From: Candidatus Nitrosotenuis cloacae
GTDB lineage: Archaea > Thermoproteota > Nitrososphaeria > Nitrososphaerales > Nitrosopumilaceae
NCBI RefSeq assembly: GCF_000955905.1
Contig: NZ_CP011097.1
Location: 1-64,000 of the forward strand
Length of the DNA stretch: 64,000 nucleotides
Reading direction: 5' to 3'
Part shown: in pieces, positions 34,548 through 44,066 of the stretch
How the letters are laid out: each line of letters starts with the position of its first letter
Position numbering within the stretch: the stretch's first letter is position 1
Program-made: the position numbers and the translations under genes
The notes under the pieces: model-generated
Told to the model about the DNA's origin: nothing
Database searches by the model: none
What the model saw: only the letters and a program-made list of their open reading frames with translations

Positions 34548-35561
34548 ATGAAATGGCGAATTGTTGCATTTGCAGCTAGCCTTATTCCGTTTCTAATAAT
34601 TGCAATATCCTTTGATGTAAAGCCAGAAGATGTTTTCGCAGTTGGAATCATAAATTTTGTTGCCGCATTTGCCGCAATGATGGGAAAACTATTCCTGCAG
34701 GGAATAAAATTCCACTACATCATAGGCGTCTTTCATGGAAAGATAGAGTCGCTTTGGAGGACAATTTTTGTGCGAATTGGATCCGAGTTTGTAACCATGA
34801 CCACACCAATGTTTGTTGGAGGCGAAGTGGTTCGAATCTATTGGATGAACAAGCGCGGCATGCCGACATCAAAGGCATCTTGGCTTGGAATATTTGAGAT
34901 TGTAACAGAGGTTTTGGCAGCCAGTGCTTTATCCCTGATTGCAGGTGTTGTTGCCATTGTAAGCGGGCATATCGTAATTGGTGTAATTGTTCTTGGTACT
35001 ACAATACCTGTTGTAGGATTGTGGTCCGGCTTGTTCCTTTTGACTGCCAAGCGAGACTTTCAGGTTCCCAAGTTTTGTGTAAATTTAGTATTAAAGTTCC
35101 GCAAGGAAAAGGGTCAGCAATATTTGGACAAGACAAACCAATGGATGACTGACATTTGTGCAATGACTAGGCAAAACATTCGCGCCCCACACGCCAAAAA
35201 GGCATTTGTAATATCATTTTTGATCTCATTATTATCATGGTTAGTCTTTGGAATTTCTTTCATGCTAATTTCATTTGGAAGCGAACAAACCGTAACTGCA
35301 ATAGAATCAATTTTGGCTGTGATGGCAGGAAACGCAATTGGTAACATGCCAATTACGGTCGGAGGATCAGGTCTTGTAGAATTTGGTACATGGGCGTATC
35401 TTTCACACCTAGATGAATTCAAGCTCGAGTTGCCCAGTGATAGCGTAGAGTGGGACAGCATCATTGCGTGGAGAATTGCAACGTACCAGCTGCCAATTCC
35501 GATTGCATGGTTTTTGCTAATGAAGATGGCATTACGAAAATATCAAAAGCCAGCCGAATAG
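34548..35561 (+). CDS. Flippase-like integral membrane protein (LPG synthase TM region, UPF0104)
   Basis: The 337-residue protein has about eight membrane helices and the family features FVTMTTPMFVGGEVVRIYWM and GNAIGNMPITVGGSGLVEFG. Members are related to the transmembrane part of bacterial lysylphosphatidylglycerol synthase and to AglD-type proteins, so lipid-linked sugar or lipid movement is possible. No soluble catalytic domain is present. It is divergent from the GPN GTPase gene. Confidence 0.84.
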   Translation: MKWRIVAFAASLIPFLIIAISFDVKPEDVFAVGIINFVAAFAAMMGKLFLQGIKFHYIIGVFHGKIESLWRTIFVRIGSEFVTMTTPMFVGGEVVRIYWMNKRGMPTSKASWLGIFEIVTEVLAASALSLIAGVVAIVSGHIVIGVIVLGTTIPVVGLWSGLFLLTAKRDFQVPKFCVNLVLKFRKEKGQQYLDKTNQWMTDICAMTRQNIRAPHAKKAFVISFLISLLSWLVFGISFMLISFGSEQTVTAIESILAVMAGNAIGNMPITVGGSGLVEFGTWAYLSHLDEFKLELPSDSVEWDSIIAWRIATYQLPIPIAWFLLMKMALRKYQKPAE

Positions 35562-35597
35562 AAACCAACTTATCATCACCAAATAATCTCACAAAAC

Positions 35598-36383
35598 ATG
35601 CCACTCAAAGACAAAATAGTTGTCATAACTGGCGCATCAAGTGGAATTGGCAAGGCAGCTGCCATTGAATTTGCAAAAAAAGGTGCAAAGCTAGCCATAA
35701 TCTCCAGAAGAAAGGAAAAGCTAGAAGAACTACAAAAATCACTTGCACAGTTCAGCACAGAAGTCTTGGTCTGTCCATGTGATGTATCTGATAAAGAGTC
35801 TGTCAAAAAAATGTCTGATGCAGTTTTAGAAAAGTTTGGCAAAATAGACATTTTGGTAAACAATGCGGGATTTGCCATTTATGGTACAGTAGCAAACCTT
35901 ACCATTGAGCAAATTGAATCACAAATGCAGACTAATTATTTTGGCATGATATATTGCACAAAAAACTTTCTTCCCATATTACAACAACAAAACTCTGGAC
36001 ACATCGTAAATGTGGCATCCGTTGCAGCCTCCTTTGGCTTGCCGGGAATTGCTCCATACTGCGCATCAAAGTTTGCCATGCTTGGCTTTTCTGAAGGACT
36101 AAAGCACGAGCTAAGGGGCACAAAGATTGGAGTGACTGTTGTTAGTCCCATTATGGTTAGAACTAATTTCTTTGATCACGAATCTTTCGCAAAAATGCCG
36201 AAATATTCACCAACATCACTTGATCCAAAAACTGTGGCAAATGCAATCATTAGGGCATCAGAGTCATCACGCCTTGAAATCATAGTGCCAGGTATAGTGC
36301 GAATTGGAGTCTGGCTCAAGCACACCATTCCATTTGTGATAAATCCTATAATGGGTGCGGCATTTAGAAAACTGCAAAAATAG
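35598..36383 (+). CDS. SDR family oxidoreductase (DltE-like)
   Basis: The 261-residue classical SDR has TGASSGIGKAAAIEF, NNAGFAIYG, catalytic Ser in NVASVAASFG and YCASKFAMLGFSEGL with intact Tyr and Lys. The C-terminus contains a hydrophobic segment (HTIPFVINPIMGAAF) that may attach it to the membrane. The family reduces acyl or keto substrates; the actual one is unknown. Confidence 0.9.
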   Translation: MPLKDKIVVITGASSGIGKAAAIEFAKKGAKLAIISRRKEKLEELQKSLAQFSTEVLVCPCDVSDKESVKKMSDAVLEKFGKIDILVNNAGFAIYGTVANLTIEQIESQMQTNYFGMIYCTKNFLPILQQQNSGHIVNVASVAASFGLPGIAPYCASKFAMLGFSEGLKHELRGTKIGVTVVSPIMVRTNFFDHESFAKMPKYSPTSLDPKTVANAIIRASESSRLEIIVPGIVRIGVWLKHTIPFVINPIMGAAFRKLQK

Positions 36384-36385
36384 TT

Positions 36386-36535
36386 CTATTCTTCGGAATC
36401 GCCAGACATGTCATCCGATGCAACATCCATCAATGTCAGCTTTTGCAGCTCAAACTGATAAATTGCCGCCATTTCAATTTCTTTTTCCTTTTTTAGGAAT
36501 TCTATTGTCTTTTTTGCAAGCGGTGCCCTTACATA
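36386..36535 (-). pseudogene. Out-of-frame C-terminal continuation of the 83-residue gene
   Basis: Directly after the TAA of the upstream frame (36529-36531), the -1 frame is open for 49 codons to TAG at 36386-36388. It has no usable start, but it reads like protein: PLAKKTIEFLKKEKEIEMAA, then FELQKLTLMDVASDD. Joining it in frame to the preceding 83 residues gives one plausible ~131-residue protein. A single lost base, an assembly error or a programmed -1 shift at the GTATGTAA junction would each explain it. Confidence 0.5.
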
Positions 36536-36780
36536 CTGATTCCAAACTCATACACAACGCCGGTCTGGCACTCGGATGCCTTGACATTTTTTGGCAGATC
36601 CAGCGTTACGATGTGACGTCCGTCTTCTACTGCCTCATACAACTGTGCATCAATTTTTTTATCAGACTCGTAAATTTCTAAAATATATCCCATCCTGATT
36701 AGCGGTTCAGGTTTTGCGAATTTTGCGTTTTTTATGTCATCTAATACCCAGTCTGGGAGCTCGTCCTTCTTTTTGACCAA
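36529..36780 (-). CDS. Hypothetical small protein, probably truncated by a frameshift
   Basis: The 83-residue frame starts at TTG (36780), 13 bases after the zinc-ribbon gene. It is a charged protein with VKKKDELPDWVLDDIKNAK, LIRMGYILEIYESDKK and HIVTLDLPKNVKA, perhaps an OB-like beta fold. It ends abruptly at TAA in GISM. The next 49 codons in the adjacent frame look like its natural C-terminus, so the intact ancestor was likely ~131 residues. Confidence 0.6.
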   Translation of the reverse strand: MVKKKDELPDWVLDDIKNAKFAKPEPLIRMGYILEIYESDKKIDAQLYEAVEDGRHIVTLDLPKNVKASECQTGVVYEFGISM

Positions 36781-36793
36781 GAATCATTACCAC

Positions 36794-37126
36794 CTAGACT
36801 TTGTCTTTTTTGCTTTTTTGCCACCAGTCCAAATAATCATAGTGCTTGTCCTCTTTGGTGGGGTCTCGTCTGTTTACCTTTTCTCGAATGTCGCCTACCT
36901 GCTCGCGTGTGGCGTATAGGCCACATCTTTTACAGATGTAATGCTTTGTTACTGGGTCGAATTTCATAGGAATCTCAATTTGCTCGATTAGCTTTTGGAG
37001 TCCTTCTTGGCTTCCTTCGGCAGCCTCTCGCTCAATTACTGCCTTGCGTTCTCTTGCTACACATTCTGGGCAATTAACCAATGAGTTTGCCAGAGAATTT
37101 TTCCATAAAAGCGTTCGCACTGGCAT
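36794..37126 (-). CDS. Zinc-ribbon protein
   Basis: The 110-residue product has two Cys pairs, CPEC near residue 19 and CKRC near residue 65, that could form one zinc ribbon around a charged helical insertion (ERKAVIEREAAEGSQEG). The C-terminus is very basic and acidic with DYLDWWQKSKK. The length suggests a small transcription- or RNA-linked factor, but no family is assigned. It is followed after 13 bases by the frameshifted gene. Confidence 0.72.
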   Translation of the reverse strand: MPVRTLLWKNSLANSLVNCPECVARERKAVIEREAAEGSQEGLQKLIEQIEIPMKFDPVTKHYICKRCGLYATREQVGDIREKVNRRDPTKEDKHYDYLDWWQKSKKDKV

Positions 37127-37146
37127 GATGAAATAGTATGGTAAGA

Positions 37147-37212
37147 TCTGGTACGCGGATTATGTCATCATCCCTTTCGGTCATTTCGCCCATCGAAATA
37201 CCGCGTACCAGA
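37147..37212. repeat. Perfect 12-bp inverted repeat with structured loop
   Basis: TCTGGTACGCGG (37147-37158) and CCGCGTACCAGA (37201-37212) are exact complements, 42 bases apart. Within the loop TTTCG (37175-37179) pairs with CGAAA (37194-37198). The minus strand of the loop contains ATGATGA, an exact box-C sequence, but I find no box D. The element lies between a zinc-ribbon gene and a glycosyltransferase gene, both on the minus strand, so it could be a small RNA or a leader/terminator. Confidence 0.55.
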
Positions 37213-37245
37213 CTATTTTGGAATGATCAAAAAAGCTATTATCTC

Positions 37246-38466
37246 TTATCTTGACTCGAGCATTTCTGCAGCTAGCTTGGCAGTAGTCCTAGCACCATTT
37301 GCAACAAAATTAGCTTGGAATTGTTTTATGGATTCCTCAAAATTGTTGTAGTTTGTCCTTAGATGTGTTATTGCAGAGACGACCTGCTTTGTCTTTTTTG
37401 CAGAAACTCCCAGTCCGTGCTCTTGCACCCACTGGATCTGGTTTGTCTGCTCATCATATACGGGAATGCCAATGATTGGCTTGCCCTTGATACCAATTAT
37501 CTCACCCATTACTGTGTGGGATCCATTGATCACGGCATAGTCACACTGTTCTAGTGTGCTTTCCTTTTCAGACTCTGATAAAAATCCAACATCAATCTGA
37601 ATCCAGTCGATTTTCTTTTCTAGTGCCTCTGAGATGGAATAGTTTTTGCCGTCCTTTCCTTTTACACTATCAATTGATGGATCTGCCGTGGCATGAGAGA
37701 TGATTCGCTTTTCGTTTTTCATTTGCTCTGTTCTGAATGCATCTTCGTACTTTCTGCCAGTAATGCTGTTTGTAGACTTGTTGCCGGTTCGCATCCAATA
37801 GCCAAACTTGTTCCCACTGATTAATTGCTCAAGATCTGTTTTTGTACGAGTTATTTTTTTGTCCGATGCAAAATGTCCGGCATAGATTACTTTTTTCTTT
37901 ATTTTTTCTGGAAAATTCAGATTATATTCACATATGGTATATGGAGGTGGGGAATCTGCAACTATGATTTTTGTTGCCTTGGCAATCTGTTTTGCAACAA
38001 ATAACACTCCAGGATAAAAGTAAAATCTTGACTTCCAAAGTCTTGGCCTGAACTGGTTTGTGATGAATATTGATGGAATGTTTCTGTTTTTTGCCAAAAT
38101 GTTTGGGCCCATATCGCCATCATTAATGACCAGATCAAATTTCTGTGAATCAAACAGTTGGCGCTCTTTTCTCAAATAGCTAGTAACTTGGCTGACCACC
38201 GATGGATGGCCCTTTATCGGCAATAGCGTGTTTACCATTGACAAGAACACATCAGGACCATATTTTCCGTCAATTGGTGTAGGCATGAGCATTTCGTGGA
38301 CGTTTTCTTGGGGGAATCTTTTGAGTAGTTTTTGGTAAATCTCTTCCTTGCTGGAAAAGTGAGCCTCATATTCTTTGATAAAGTTGGGAAGCTCCTCATT
38401 TAGTGACATCATTCGGGAATAGTGTCCGTTTCCCCACGAATAGATGAACTGGCCTATCTTTTTCAC
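37246..38466 (-). CDS. GT-B type glycosyltransferase-like protein
   Basis: The 406-residue protein starts at GTG. It has two Rossmann-like halves: the N-terminal half includes FDLVINDGDMGPNILA and the C-terminal half includes a typical donor-binding stretch, CDYAVINGSHTVMGEIIG, then GKPIIGIPVYDEQTNQIQ. This resembles MurG/GT28-type enzymes, which transfer a sugar from a UDP donor. The acceptor is unknown; a cell-surface glycan or lipid is reasonable. The start overlaps nothing and the downstream spacer holds the inverted repeat. Confidence 0.82.
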   Translation of the reverse strand: MKKIGQFIYSWGNGHYSRMMSLNEELPNFIKEYEAHFSSKEEIYQKLLKRFPQENVHEMLMPTPIDGKYGPDVFLSMVNTLLPIKGHPSVVSQVTSYLRKERQLFDSQKFDLVINDGDMGPNILAKNRNIPSIFITNQFRPRLWKSRFYFYPGVLFVAKQIAKATKIIVADSPPPYTICEYNLNFPEKIKKKVIYAGHFASDKKITRTKTDLEQLISGNKFGYWMRTGNKSTNSITGRKYEDAFRTEQMKNEKRIISHATADPSIDSVKGKDGKNYSISEALEKKIDWIQIDVGFLSESEKESTLEQCDYAVINGSHTVMGEIIGIKGKPIIGIPVYDEQTNQIQWVQEHGLGVSAKKTKQVVSAITHLRTNYNNFEESIKQFQANFVANGARTTAKLAAEMLESR

Positions 38467-38497
38467 AGTAACACATCAAAGCGAGTGCAATAAATTT

Positions 38498-39619
38498 TCA
38501 GTGCTTTATGGAATCCAAAATGTCATGAATGTTATTTGGGCCCAGCTTTATCGTTATGGACTGATGAGTCTTTATCGCACTTTGCGCCATGCTGGTTTGA
38601 TCAATTTTTGCCTGCGTGAATTTTAATGCCCCAAATTTTTCTATTTTGTGCAGATATTTGCCAAGGCCTATCTCCTTTGCAGTCTCTATTATGGAGTGGT
38701 CCAGGCCTGCAAGTACAATCCATGGTGTGAGCTTGTTTTTTACTATGATATTCAGGTTTTGCTCAATTAGCCAGGCAGGAAATGCAAGCGGAGATAGTGA
38801 AAGGCCGATTTTGCCAATGTGCAGCTTTTTTGCCATCTTGCACAAGATTTCAGTTACAAGCAGGGTCTTTTGTTGAATTGTCCTTGCAGTGTCTTGTTTG
38901 ATTGGTATTTTAATAAAGTCTAGTGTGACATTTTGGCTTAGCATTCTTGGAATTATTCTATTTGTGATCTTGACTAGCTCCATCAAATTTGAATCCGTAT
39001 TATAGCAAACCACAATCCTGACATCAAATCCCTGTTTGATTACCTCAAGGCATGATATTGCAGATATCTCATCATACACACAACACAAGACTTGTTGTTC
39101 CTGTGAATTGTACGGAATTCCACCATGGCCTTTTTCCAAAAATATGGAAACATATGCATTTTTCTCAGTCAAATAACAATGAATCAGCTTGTCATGTTTT
39201 TGCTCGGTGCCTGGCCTGCACTCCATGTCAACTACTTTATCAATCAGTGATGAGGTGCCAGCAATCTCTACATCTTTTGGCAAATAACCAGAGGCACGGC
39301 CCTCCACTTTGACATAAAATGTTTCTCCTTTTAGCAAAAGGTTGGCGCCAATCTTTCCAATTGATGAAACCACGATATTGAACTTGTTCTCAACTCGTCT
39401 GGCGATAGAGACCTGTTCTATCCCAAATAACAGATTGATAGCAGATGATGCAAAGACAGGATCGTTTGCATCTATTATTATGAGATCATCGTCTGTCGTA
39501 ATTTTGCTATATTGCTGATTCTGAATTTTTAGAATTTTTTTGATGTTTGATACTAGCAGAGTCTTCTTGTTTTTGGCAAAAATTGACGGAAAAACAACCA
39601 CGAATGCAAGCTCGTTCAT
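38498..39619 (-). CDS. THUMP-domain ThiI-like protein lacking the PP-loop motif
   Basis: The 373-residue protein has a THUMP domain at about residues 60-160 (SSAINLLFGIEQVSIAR, KGETFYVKVEGRASGY) and then a segment colinear with the ThiI ATP-pyrophosphatase domain. In ThiI this begins with GGLP and carries SGGIDS; here it is GHGGIPY followed by CCVYDEISAI at residues 179-188. The ATP motif is thus lost. It could bind tRNA for a separate PP-loop partner such as the protein at 9801 (inference). It starts at ATG, in a tight spacing before the glycosyltransferase gene. Confidence 0.8.
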   Translation of the reverse strand: MNELAFVVVFPSIFAKNKKTLLVSNIKKILKIQNQQYSKITTDDDLIIIDANDPVFASSAINLLFGIEQVSIARRVENKFNIVVSSIGKIGANLLLKGETFYVKVEGRASGYLPKDVEIAGTSSLIDKVVDMECRPGTEQKHDKLIHCYLTEKNAYVSIFLEKGHGGIPYNSQEQQVLCCVYDEISAISCLEVIKQGFDVRIVVCYNTDSNLMELVKITNRIIPRMLSQNVTLDFIKIPIKQDTARTIQQKTLLVTEILCKMAKKLHIGKIGLSLSPLAFPAWLIEQNLNIIVKNKLTPWIVLAGLDHSIIETAKEIGLGKYLHKIEKFGALKFTQAKIDQTSMAQSAIKTHQSITIKLGPNNIHDILDSIKH

Positions 39620-39705
39620 TTTTTCTCATGAATAAAGCCGGCTTATAATTCTGATATGCCAGACCTCCAAATAATTATAAGACAAATTCCGGCCATCAGA
39701 GATGA

Positions 39706-40419
39706 TTGTACACACAAGAACAAATTGACAAGATAAACCTCTCACTAAAAACGCCCGAGGACGCACTAAGATGGGCATATGATACATTTGGCGACAAAAT
39801 AGCAAAAGCCTCAAGCTTTGGCCCAGAAGACAGCGTAGTTACAGACATGATAATCAAGGTAAACCCAAAGGCCAGATTCTTCACACTAGATACGGGCAGA
39901 CTAAACCAGGAAACATATGATGTGATGGATGCAATATCTAAAAAATACAAGATCAACTTTGAGGTAATGTTCCCAGACACCACACAAGTAGAGCAAATGG
40001 TCCGCACAAAGGGCATCAATCTCTTCTATGACAGCGTAGATAACAGAAAGCTTTGCTGTGAAATACGAAAGGTACGACCGCTAAACAAGATTCTCTCAAC
40101 CCTTGATGCTTGGGTCACTGGACTAAGAAAGGACCAAAACGAGAATCGCTCCAAGGCAGCAATGGTGGAAATTGATAAGCTTCACGGCGGAATAGTCAAG
40201 ATAAATCCGATCATTGACTGGAGTTGGGACCAAGTACTATCATACATCAAGGAGAAAAACCTACCATACAACAAGTTGCTCGATCAGGGATACCCCAGCA
40301 TCGGCTGTGAGCCATGCACCAGGGCAATCAAGCCGGGGGAGGATCTAAGAGCAGGAAGATGGTGGTGGGAATCTGATACACATAAAGAGTGTGGCCTACA
40401 CATGGATCACAAGACATGA
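39706..40419 (+). CDS. cysH: Adenylylsulfate/phosphoadenylylsulfate reductase (CysH), 4Fe-4S type
   Basis: The 237-residue reductase yields sulfite from activated sulfate. It has the nucleotide loop [13 protein letters not shown], the CC (117-118) and CxxC (201-204) cysteines that bind a [4Fe-4S] cluster in APS-type enzymes, and the catalytic ECGLH at 228-232. This arrangement favours APS rather than PAPS as the substrate. It starts at TTG. ATGA overlap couples it to sat downstream. Confidence 0.92.
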   Translation: MYTQEQIDKINLSLKTPEDALRWAYDTFGDKIAKASSFGPEDSVVTDMIIKVNPKARFFTLDTGRLNQETYDVMDAISKKYKINFEVMFPDTTQVEQMVRTKGINLFYDSVDNRKLCCEIRKVRPLNKILSTLDAWVTGLRKDQNENRSKAAMVEIDKLHGGIVKINPIIDWSWDQVLSYIKEKNLPYNKLLDQGYPSIGCEPCTRAIKPGEDLRAGRWWWESDTHKECGLHMDHKT

Positions 40420-41546
40420 ACCCAATCAAAGCACACGGCGGCAAGCTGGTAAATAGAATCGCACAAAAAAATACAGCCGGAATGTTTTCCATTTCTATTT
40501 CAGAAGATCTGGCAAACGATGTTGAAAATATAGCAGATGGAATCTTTAGCCCACTGGAAGGATTTCTGGTAAAAGCAGATTTTGATGGAGTCATATCCAA
40601 AGGAAGATTAGCAAACGATCTACCATGGACCGTACCTATTGTATTGAATGTGGACAAGGAAACTGCACAAAAGGCAAAGGACGCAGGCGATGTTGCACTA
40701 AAGACAACACACGGGGAATTTGCCGTACTACATGTGGAAGAGACATACACCTTTGATAAAACCAAGACATCCCAGGCAGTGTACGGCACAACCGATATAG
40801 CTCATCCGGGTGTTGCAAAGACCAATTCCATGAAGGAATATCTGATTGGCGGCAAAATTGACTATACCAAAAGGCCAGGAGACGATCCAATCCGAAAATA
40901 CCGACTCACACCAACTCAGACAAGACAGGCATTCTCAGATGCCGGCTGGAAGAGCATAGCTGCATTTCAGACAAGAAATCCGCCACACGTAGCGCATGAA
41001 ATGCTACAAAAGGAATCCTTTCTTTCATGTGATGGAGTTTTTGTAAATCCACTGATTGGCAAGAAAAAATCTGGTGACTTTGTCGATGAAGTAATACTAG
41101 AATCATACATTGCCATGATTAACAACTATTATCCAAAAAATAGGTGCTCACTAGCTACCCTGCACACCGAGATGCGCTATGCAGGACCAAAGGAGGCAAT
41201 CCACCACGCAATAATGAGACAAAACTATGGTTGCACCAATATCATAATAGGTCGAGATCATGCAGGGGTTGGAAAATATTATTCACCATTTGCCGCACAA
41301 GAAATTTTCTCTGACTATCCAGATCTAGACATCAAGCCATTGTTTTTCCCGGCATTTTATTACTGTAAAAAATGCCTTGCATTTACAAACGAGCGAGCAT
41401 GTCCACACTCACCAGACTTTCATGAACAAATTAGCGGAACCAAGCTTCGATCCATTATTGATGAGGGCCAGTCTCCATCAGAATACATCATGAGGCCCGA
41501 AGTAGTCAAGGTAATCCAGTCATACAAAAAACCGTTTGTAGAATGA
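40416..41546 (+). CDS. sat: Sulfate adenylyltransferase (ATP sulfurylase)
   Basis: The 376-residue enzyme makes APS from ATP and sulfate. Motifs are [12 protein letters not shown] near residue 185, [11 protein letters not shown] near 280 and the zinc-like Cys pair in [18 protein letters not shown]. The ATG at 40416 overlaps the cysH stop by 4 bases and is preferred to an in-frame start at 40389 inside cysH. A second 4-base overlap joins it to the secreted protein gene at 41543, so the three genes form one operon. Confidence 0.95.
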   Translation: MNPIKAHGGKLVNRIAQKNTAGMFSISISEDLANDVENIADGIFSPLEGFLVKADFDGVISKGRLANDLPWTVPIVLNVDKETAQKAKDAGDVALKTTHGEFAVLHVEETYTFDKTKTSQAVYGTTDIAHPGVAKTNSMKEYLIGGKIDYTKRPGDDPIRKYRLTPTQTRQAFSDAGWKSIAAFQTRNPPHVAHEMLQKESFLSCDGVFVNPLIGKKKSGDFVDEVILESYIAMINNYYPKNRCSLATLHTEMRYAGPKEAIHHAIMRQNYGCTNIIIGRDHAGVGKYYSPFAAQEIFSDYPDLDIKPLFFPAFYYCKKCLAFTNERACPHSPDFHEQISGTKLRSIIDEGQSPSEYIMRPEVVKVIQSYKKPFVE

Positions 41547-42208
41547 AACTTTTGATTTTATTATTTCTTGTAGGCCTGATAATACCTGTTTATGCACAGG
41601 AATACGCAAATCCTTCACTATTGCTGGAAACAATCAGCGTTTCTCCACAGGACTTTAACAAAGTACGAGAGGACGCAAAAATAATACCATTAAAGGCCGA
41701 GCACCCAGTATCTTGGCAAATTACAATACAAAACGATCTGCTGTATGCAAACCCAAACGGCAATGCCATACTAAGATTGTATGACGTAAACATAGAGAAC
41801 AAGTTTGTAGAAATTGGGATGGGCAGCCCACCTGAGCGAAAGTTCTGGGTTGCGCTAAACTTTCCAGAGGAAGGCTATCTTCCTGCAACACGAATCGACA
41901 AAAATGGCTGGTTTGATGGCGCCAAAATAATTGCAGGATACGGAGATGCACAAGGAATCACGGTAAATAATGGCCAAAGAATTGTAGTCAGCGGCATTGA
42001 TCTGAAAAATTTTGTAGTTGGTAGCTATTCAGTATATGGAATGAATGAACCAACGGATCCTCCAGCAATAAACTCTGGCACATTCATAGTAGATGTTTTG
42101 TCTGGTGATGCATCAAAGAATCCATTCCATTACTATCCGTTCTTTGTGGCAGGCGGTGTTGGTGCGCTGATTGGATTTTTATTACTAACTAAACGTCGCG
42201 CTTCGTAG
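41543..42208 (+). CDS. Secreted membrane-anchored protein in the cysH-sat operon
   Basis: The 221-residue product has a signal peptide ([19 protein letters not shown]), an outside beta domain and a C-terminal membrane anchor ([15 protein letters not shown]) before a basic tail. No family is recognised. The ATGA overlap with sat means coupled translation; a role in sulfate uptake or in the cell envelope is only guessed from that. Its end overlaps the convergent nth by 20 bases. Confidence 0.75.
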   Translation: MKLLILLFLVGLIIPVYAQEYANPSLLLETISVSPQDFNKVREDAKIIPLKAEHPVSWQITIQNDLLYANPNGNAILRLYDVNIENKFVEIGMGSPPERKFWVALNFPEEGYLPATRIDKNGWFDGAKIIAGYGDAQGITVNNGQRIVVSGIDLKNFVVGSYSVYGMNEPTDPPAINSGTFIVDVLSGDASKNPFHYYPFFVAGGVGALIGFLLLTKRRAS

Positions 42209-42842
42209 AATAATATTTACAGAATTTTTTAATTTTACAAACGTCACACATTGGAGAGATTGGCTTGCAGATGTTTTGGCCATACATGACAAACGTGTCA
42301 TTGATTCGAAGCCAATATTTTTTTGGAATCTTTGATACTAGTTCTTCTTCTGTCTGCTCTGGCGTCTTTGTCTCTACCAGGCCCAACCGATTTGATATTC
42401 GATGCACATGAATGTCAACTGGGATGGCGGGCTTTTCAAACGCATAAACCAAAACACAGTTTGCCGTCTTTCTTCCAACTCCTGGCAGACTGATCAATTG
42501 ATCCATATTTTTTGGCACCATTCCCTTGTATTGGGCGTGAATTATCTTTGCAACATCAATGATTCGTCTTGCCTTTACGTGGTAGAACCCAATGGAGTGG
42601 ATTATTTTTTCAACGTTCTTTACTTTGGCGCCTGCCAGCTCTTTTGCTGTTTTGTAGCGCAAAAACAATGATTTCACTACCCTTGCAGTGTTCTCATCCT
42701 TTGTTCTGGCAGACAAAATTGTTCCAATCAGTATGGCAAATGGATCTCCATTTTCCGATTCGCGCAGCTCTCTTAGTGCAGTCATTCTTGGTGGCTTGAC
42801 AGAATTCATCGTATCCATCATGCCAGAAAGAATTCGCTCCAT
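42189..42842 (-). CDS. nth: Endonuclease III (DNA glycosylase/AP lyase)
   Basis: The 217-residue enzyme removes oxidised pyrimidines. The helix-hairpin-helix LPGVGRKTANCVL carries the catalytic Lys, and the Asp is in IPVDIHVHRISNRLGL. Four cysteines (CKPISPMCDVCKIKKFC) form the iron-sulfur cluster loop. I chose the ATG at 42842; the ORF can extend to 42911, but the added segment is a hydrophobic stretch not expected in Nth. It overlaps the secreted-protein gene convergently. Confidence 0.93.
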   Translation of the reverse strand: MERILSGMMDTMNSVKPPRMTALRELRESENGDPFAILIGTILSARTKDENTARVVKSLFLRYKTAKELAGAKVKNVEKIIHSIGFYHVKARRIIDVAKIIHAQYKGMVPKNMDQLISLPGVGRKTANCVLVYAFEKPAIPVDIHVHRISNRLGLVETKTPEQTEEELVSKIPKKYWLRINDTFVMYGQNICKPISPMCDVCKIKKFCKYYSTKRDV

Positions 42843-42914
42843 TGTTTTTGATGTGATGATTCCAAATAATAATCCTGCAAGAAGTATTTTAGTGCCAAGC
42901 CATACAATCACACC

Positions 42915-44066
42915 ATGGAGCTGACAAGGGAAGAAGAGCTTGCACTAAAGGGAGAGTTTGGAGAAACACTGCAAACTGCATACCGAATTTTGGTTGCAAC
43001 AGGCGAGGCAACAAATGCACAAAAGCTGGTTCCAATCAAGTGGGCGCATCTTTCTGGCGTGAACTATAACACAATAGGTGATGCAGGAGAGGAATTTTTG
43101 TCCAAGCTATCACAGGATGCCAAAGTAAAGGTAATGACTACGGTAAACCCGATGGGGTTTGACTTTGATAGTGTTTCAAGGTATAATTTGTCTGATGAAT
43201 TCATTCTAAAACAAAAAAGCATTGCGGACTCTTACAAAAAAATGGGAGTCATTCCATCTTTTTCCTGCATTCCATATGAAATATTTGATCTTCCGCAAAA
43301 AGGAACGCAGGTCTCATTTGCAGAATCCAATGCGGCAATCTATGCAAATTCAATTGGTAATCTTAAAACAAACAAGGAAAGCGCATTTTCCGCCCTTGCA
43401 AGTGCACTGACTGGCAAGAGCCCATACTCTGATCTGAGAATCGATGATACGCCAAACCTAACCATTCAAATGAAGGTGCAAAACCCGAACGAGCTTGCAT
43501 TTGGGATGCTTGGATATTTTGCAGGCAAAATAGCAGACAATGCAGTAAATCTCTCCGGTGTGTCAGGCATGGATAGGCGCAAATGCAAGGCACTCTGTGG
43601 TGGAATGGGAACCTCTGGGAGATGTGGCAAGTTCATCCTAGGTGAGCAGACAGGCTCGGAAAAAATTGATTTTGATAAAAAAGAGATGCAAAAAATACAC
43701 GATGAGCTAAACACTGCCGACAAGGGAGACATCATAACTCTGGGTAGCCCACAGCTTGGACTCTCAGAGATGGCAGACCTTTCCATGATGCTAAAGGGCA
43801 GAGAATTCTCAAAGCGTTGCATGGTTTTTTGCCCAAGAACAGTGCAAGAGCAGGCCAGAACCCTTGGATACACCAACGAAATAGAGCATGCTGGATGCGA
43901 GATACTATCTGATTGCTGCACGTGTCTTTCACCGCTAATTGACAAGGATGAATTTGATTCCGTTACGACAAATTCCATCAAGGGAGCATACTATCTGAAC
44001 AACTCAAACGGCGTTGGCGTGAACCTAAAGCCACTATCACAAATCATATCTGATGAGACAAAATGA
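42915..44066 (+). CDS. Phosphomevalonate dehydratase large subunit (aconitase X)
   Basis: The 383-residue catalytic subunit belongs to the aconitase-X family, which in archaea dehydrates (R)-5-phosphomevalonate to trans-anhydromevalonate-5-phosphate in the modified mevalonate route. ALKGEFGETLQTAYRILVA at the start, HLSGVNYNTIGDAG, and later cysteine-rich segments RKCKALCGGMG and CEILSDCCTCLSP are typical; the Cys residues hold the iron-sulfur cluster. ATGA overlap with the small subunit confirms the pair. Together with egsA this serves isoprenoid lipid synthesis. Confidence 0.92.
   Translation: MELTREEELALKGEFGETLQTAYRILVATGEATNAQKLVPIKWAHLSGVNYNTIGDAGEEFLSKLSQDAKVKVMTTVNPMGFDFDSVSRYNLSDEFILKQKSIADSYKKMGVIPSFSCIPYEIFDLPQKGTQVSFAESNAAIYANSIGNLKTNKESAFSALASALTGKSPYSDLRIDDTPNLTIQMKVQNPNELAFGMLGYFAGKIADNAVNLSGVSGMDRRKCKALCGGMGTSGRCGKFILGEQTGSEKIDFDKKEMQKIHDELNTADKGDIITLGSPQLGLSEMADLSMMLKGREFSKRCMVFCPRTVQEQARTLGYTNEIEHAGCEILSDCCTCLSPLIDKDEFDSVTTNSIKGAYYLNNSNGVGVNLKPLSQIISDETK

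Noticed and set aside
37147-37212. Complete C/D box guide RNA
   Set aside because: Only a box-C-like ATGATGA is visible; I find no box D or C'/D' pair at the right spacing.
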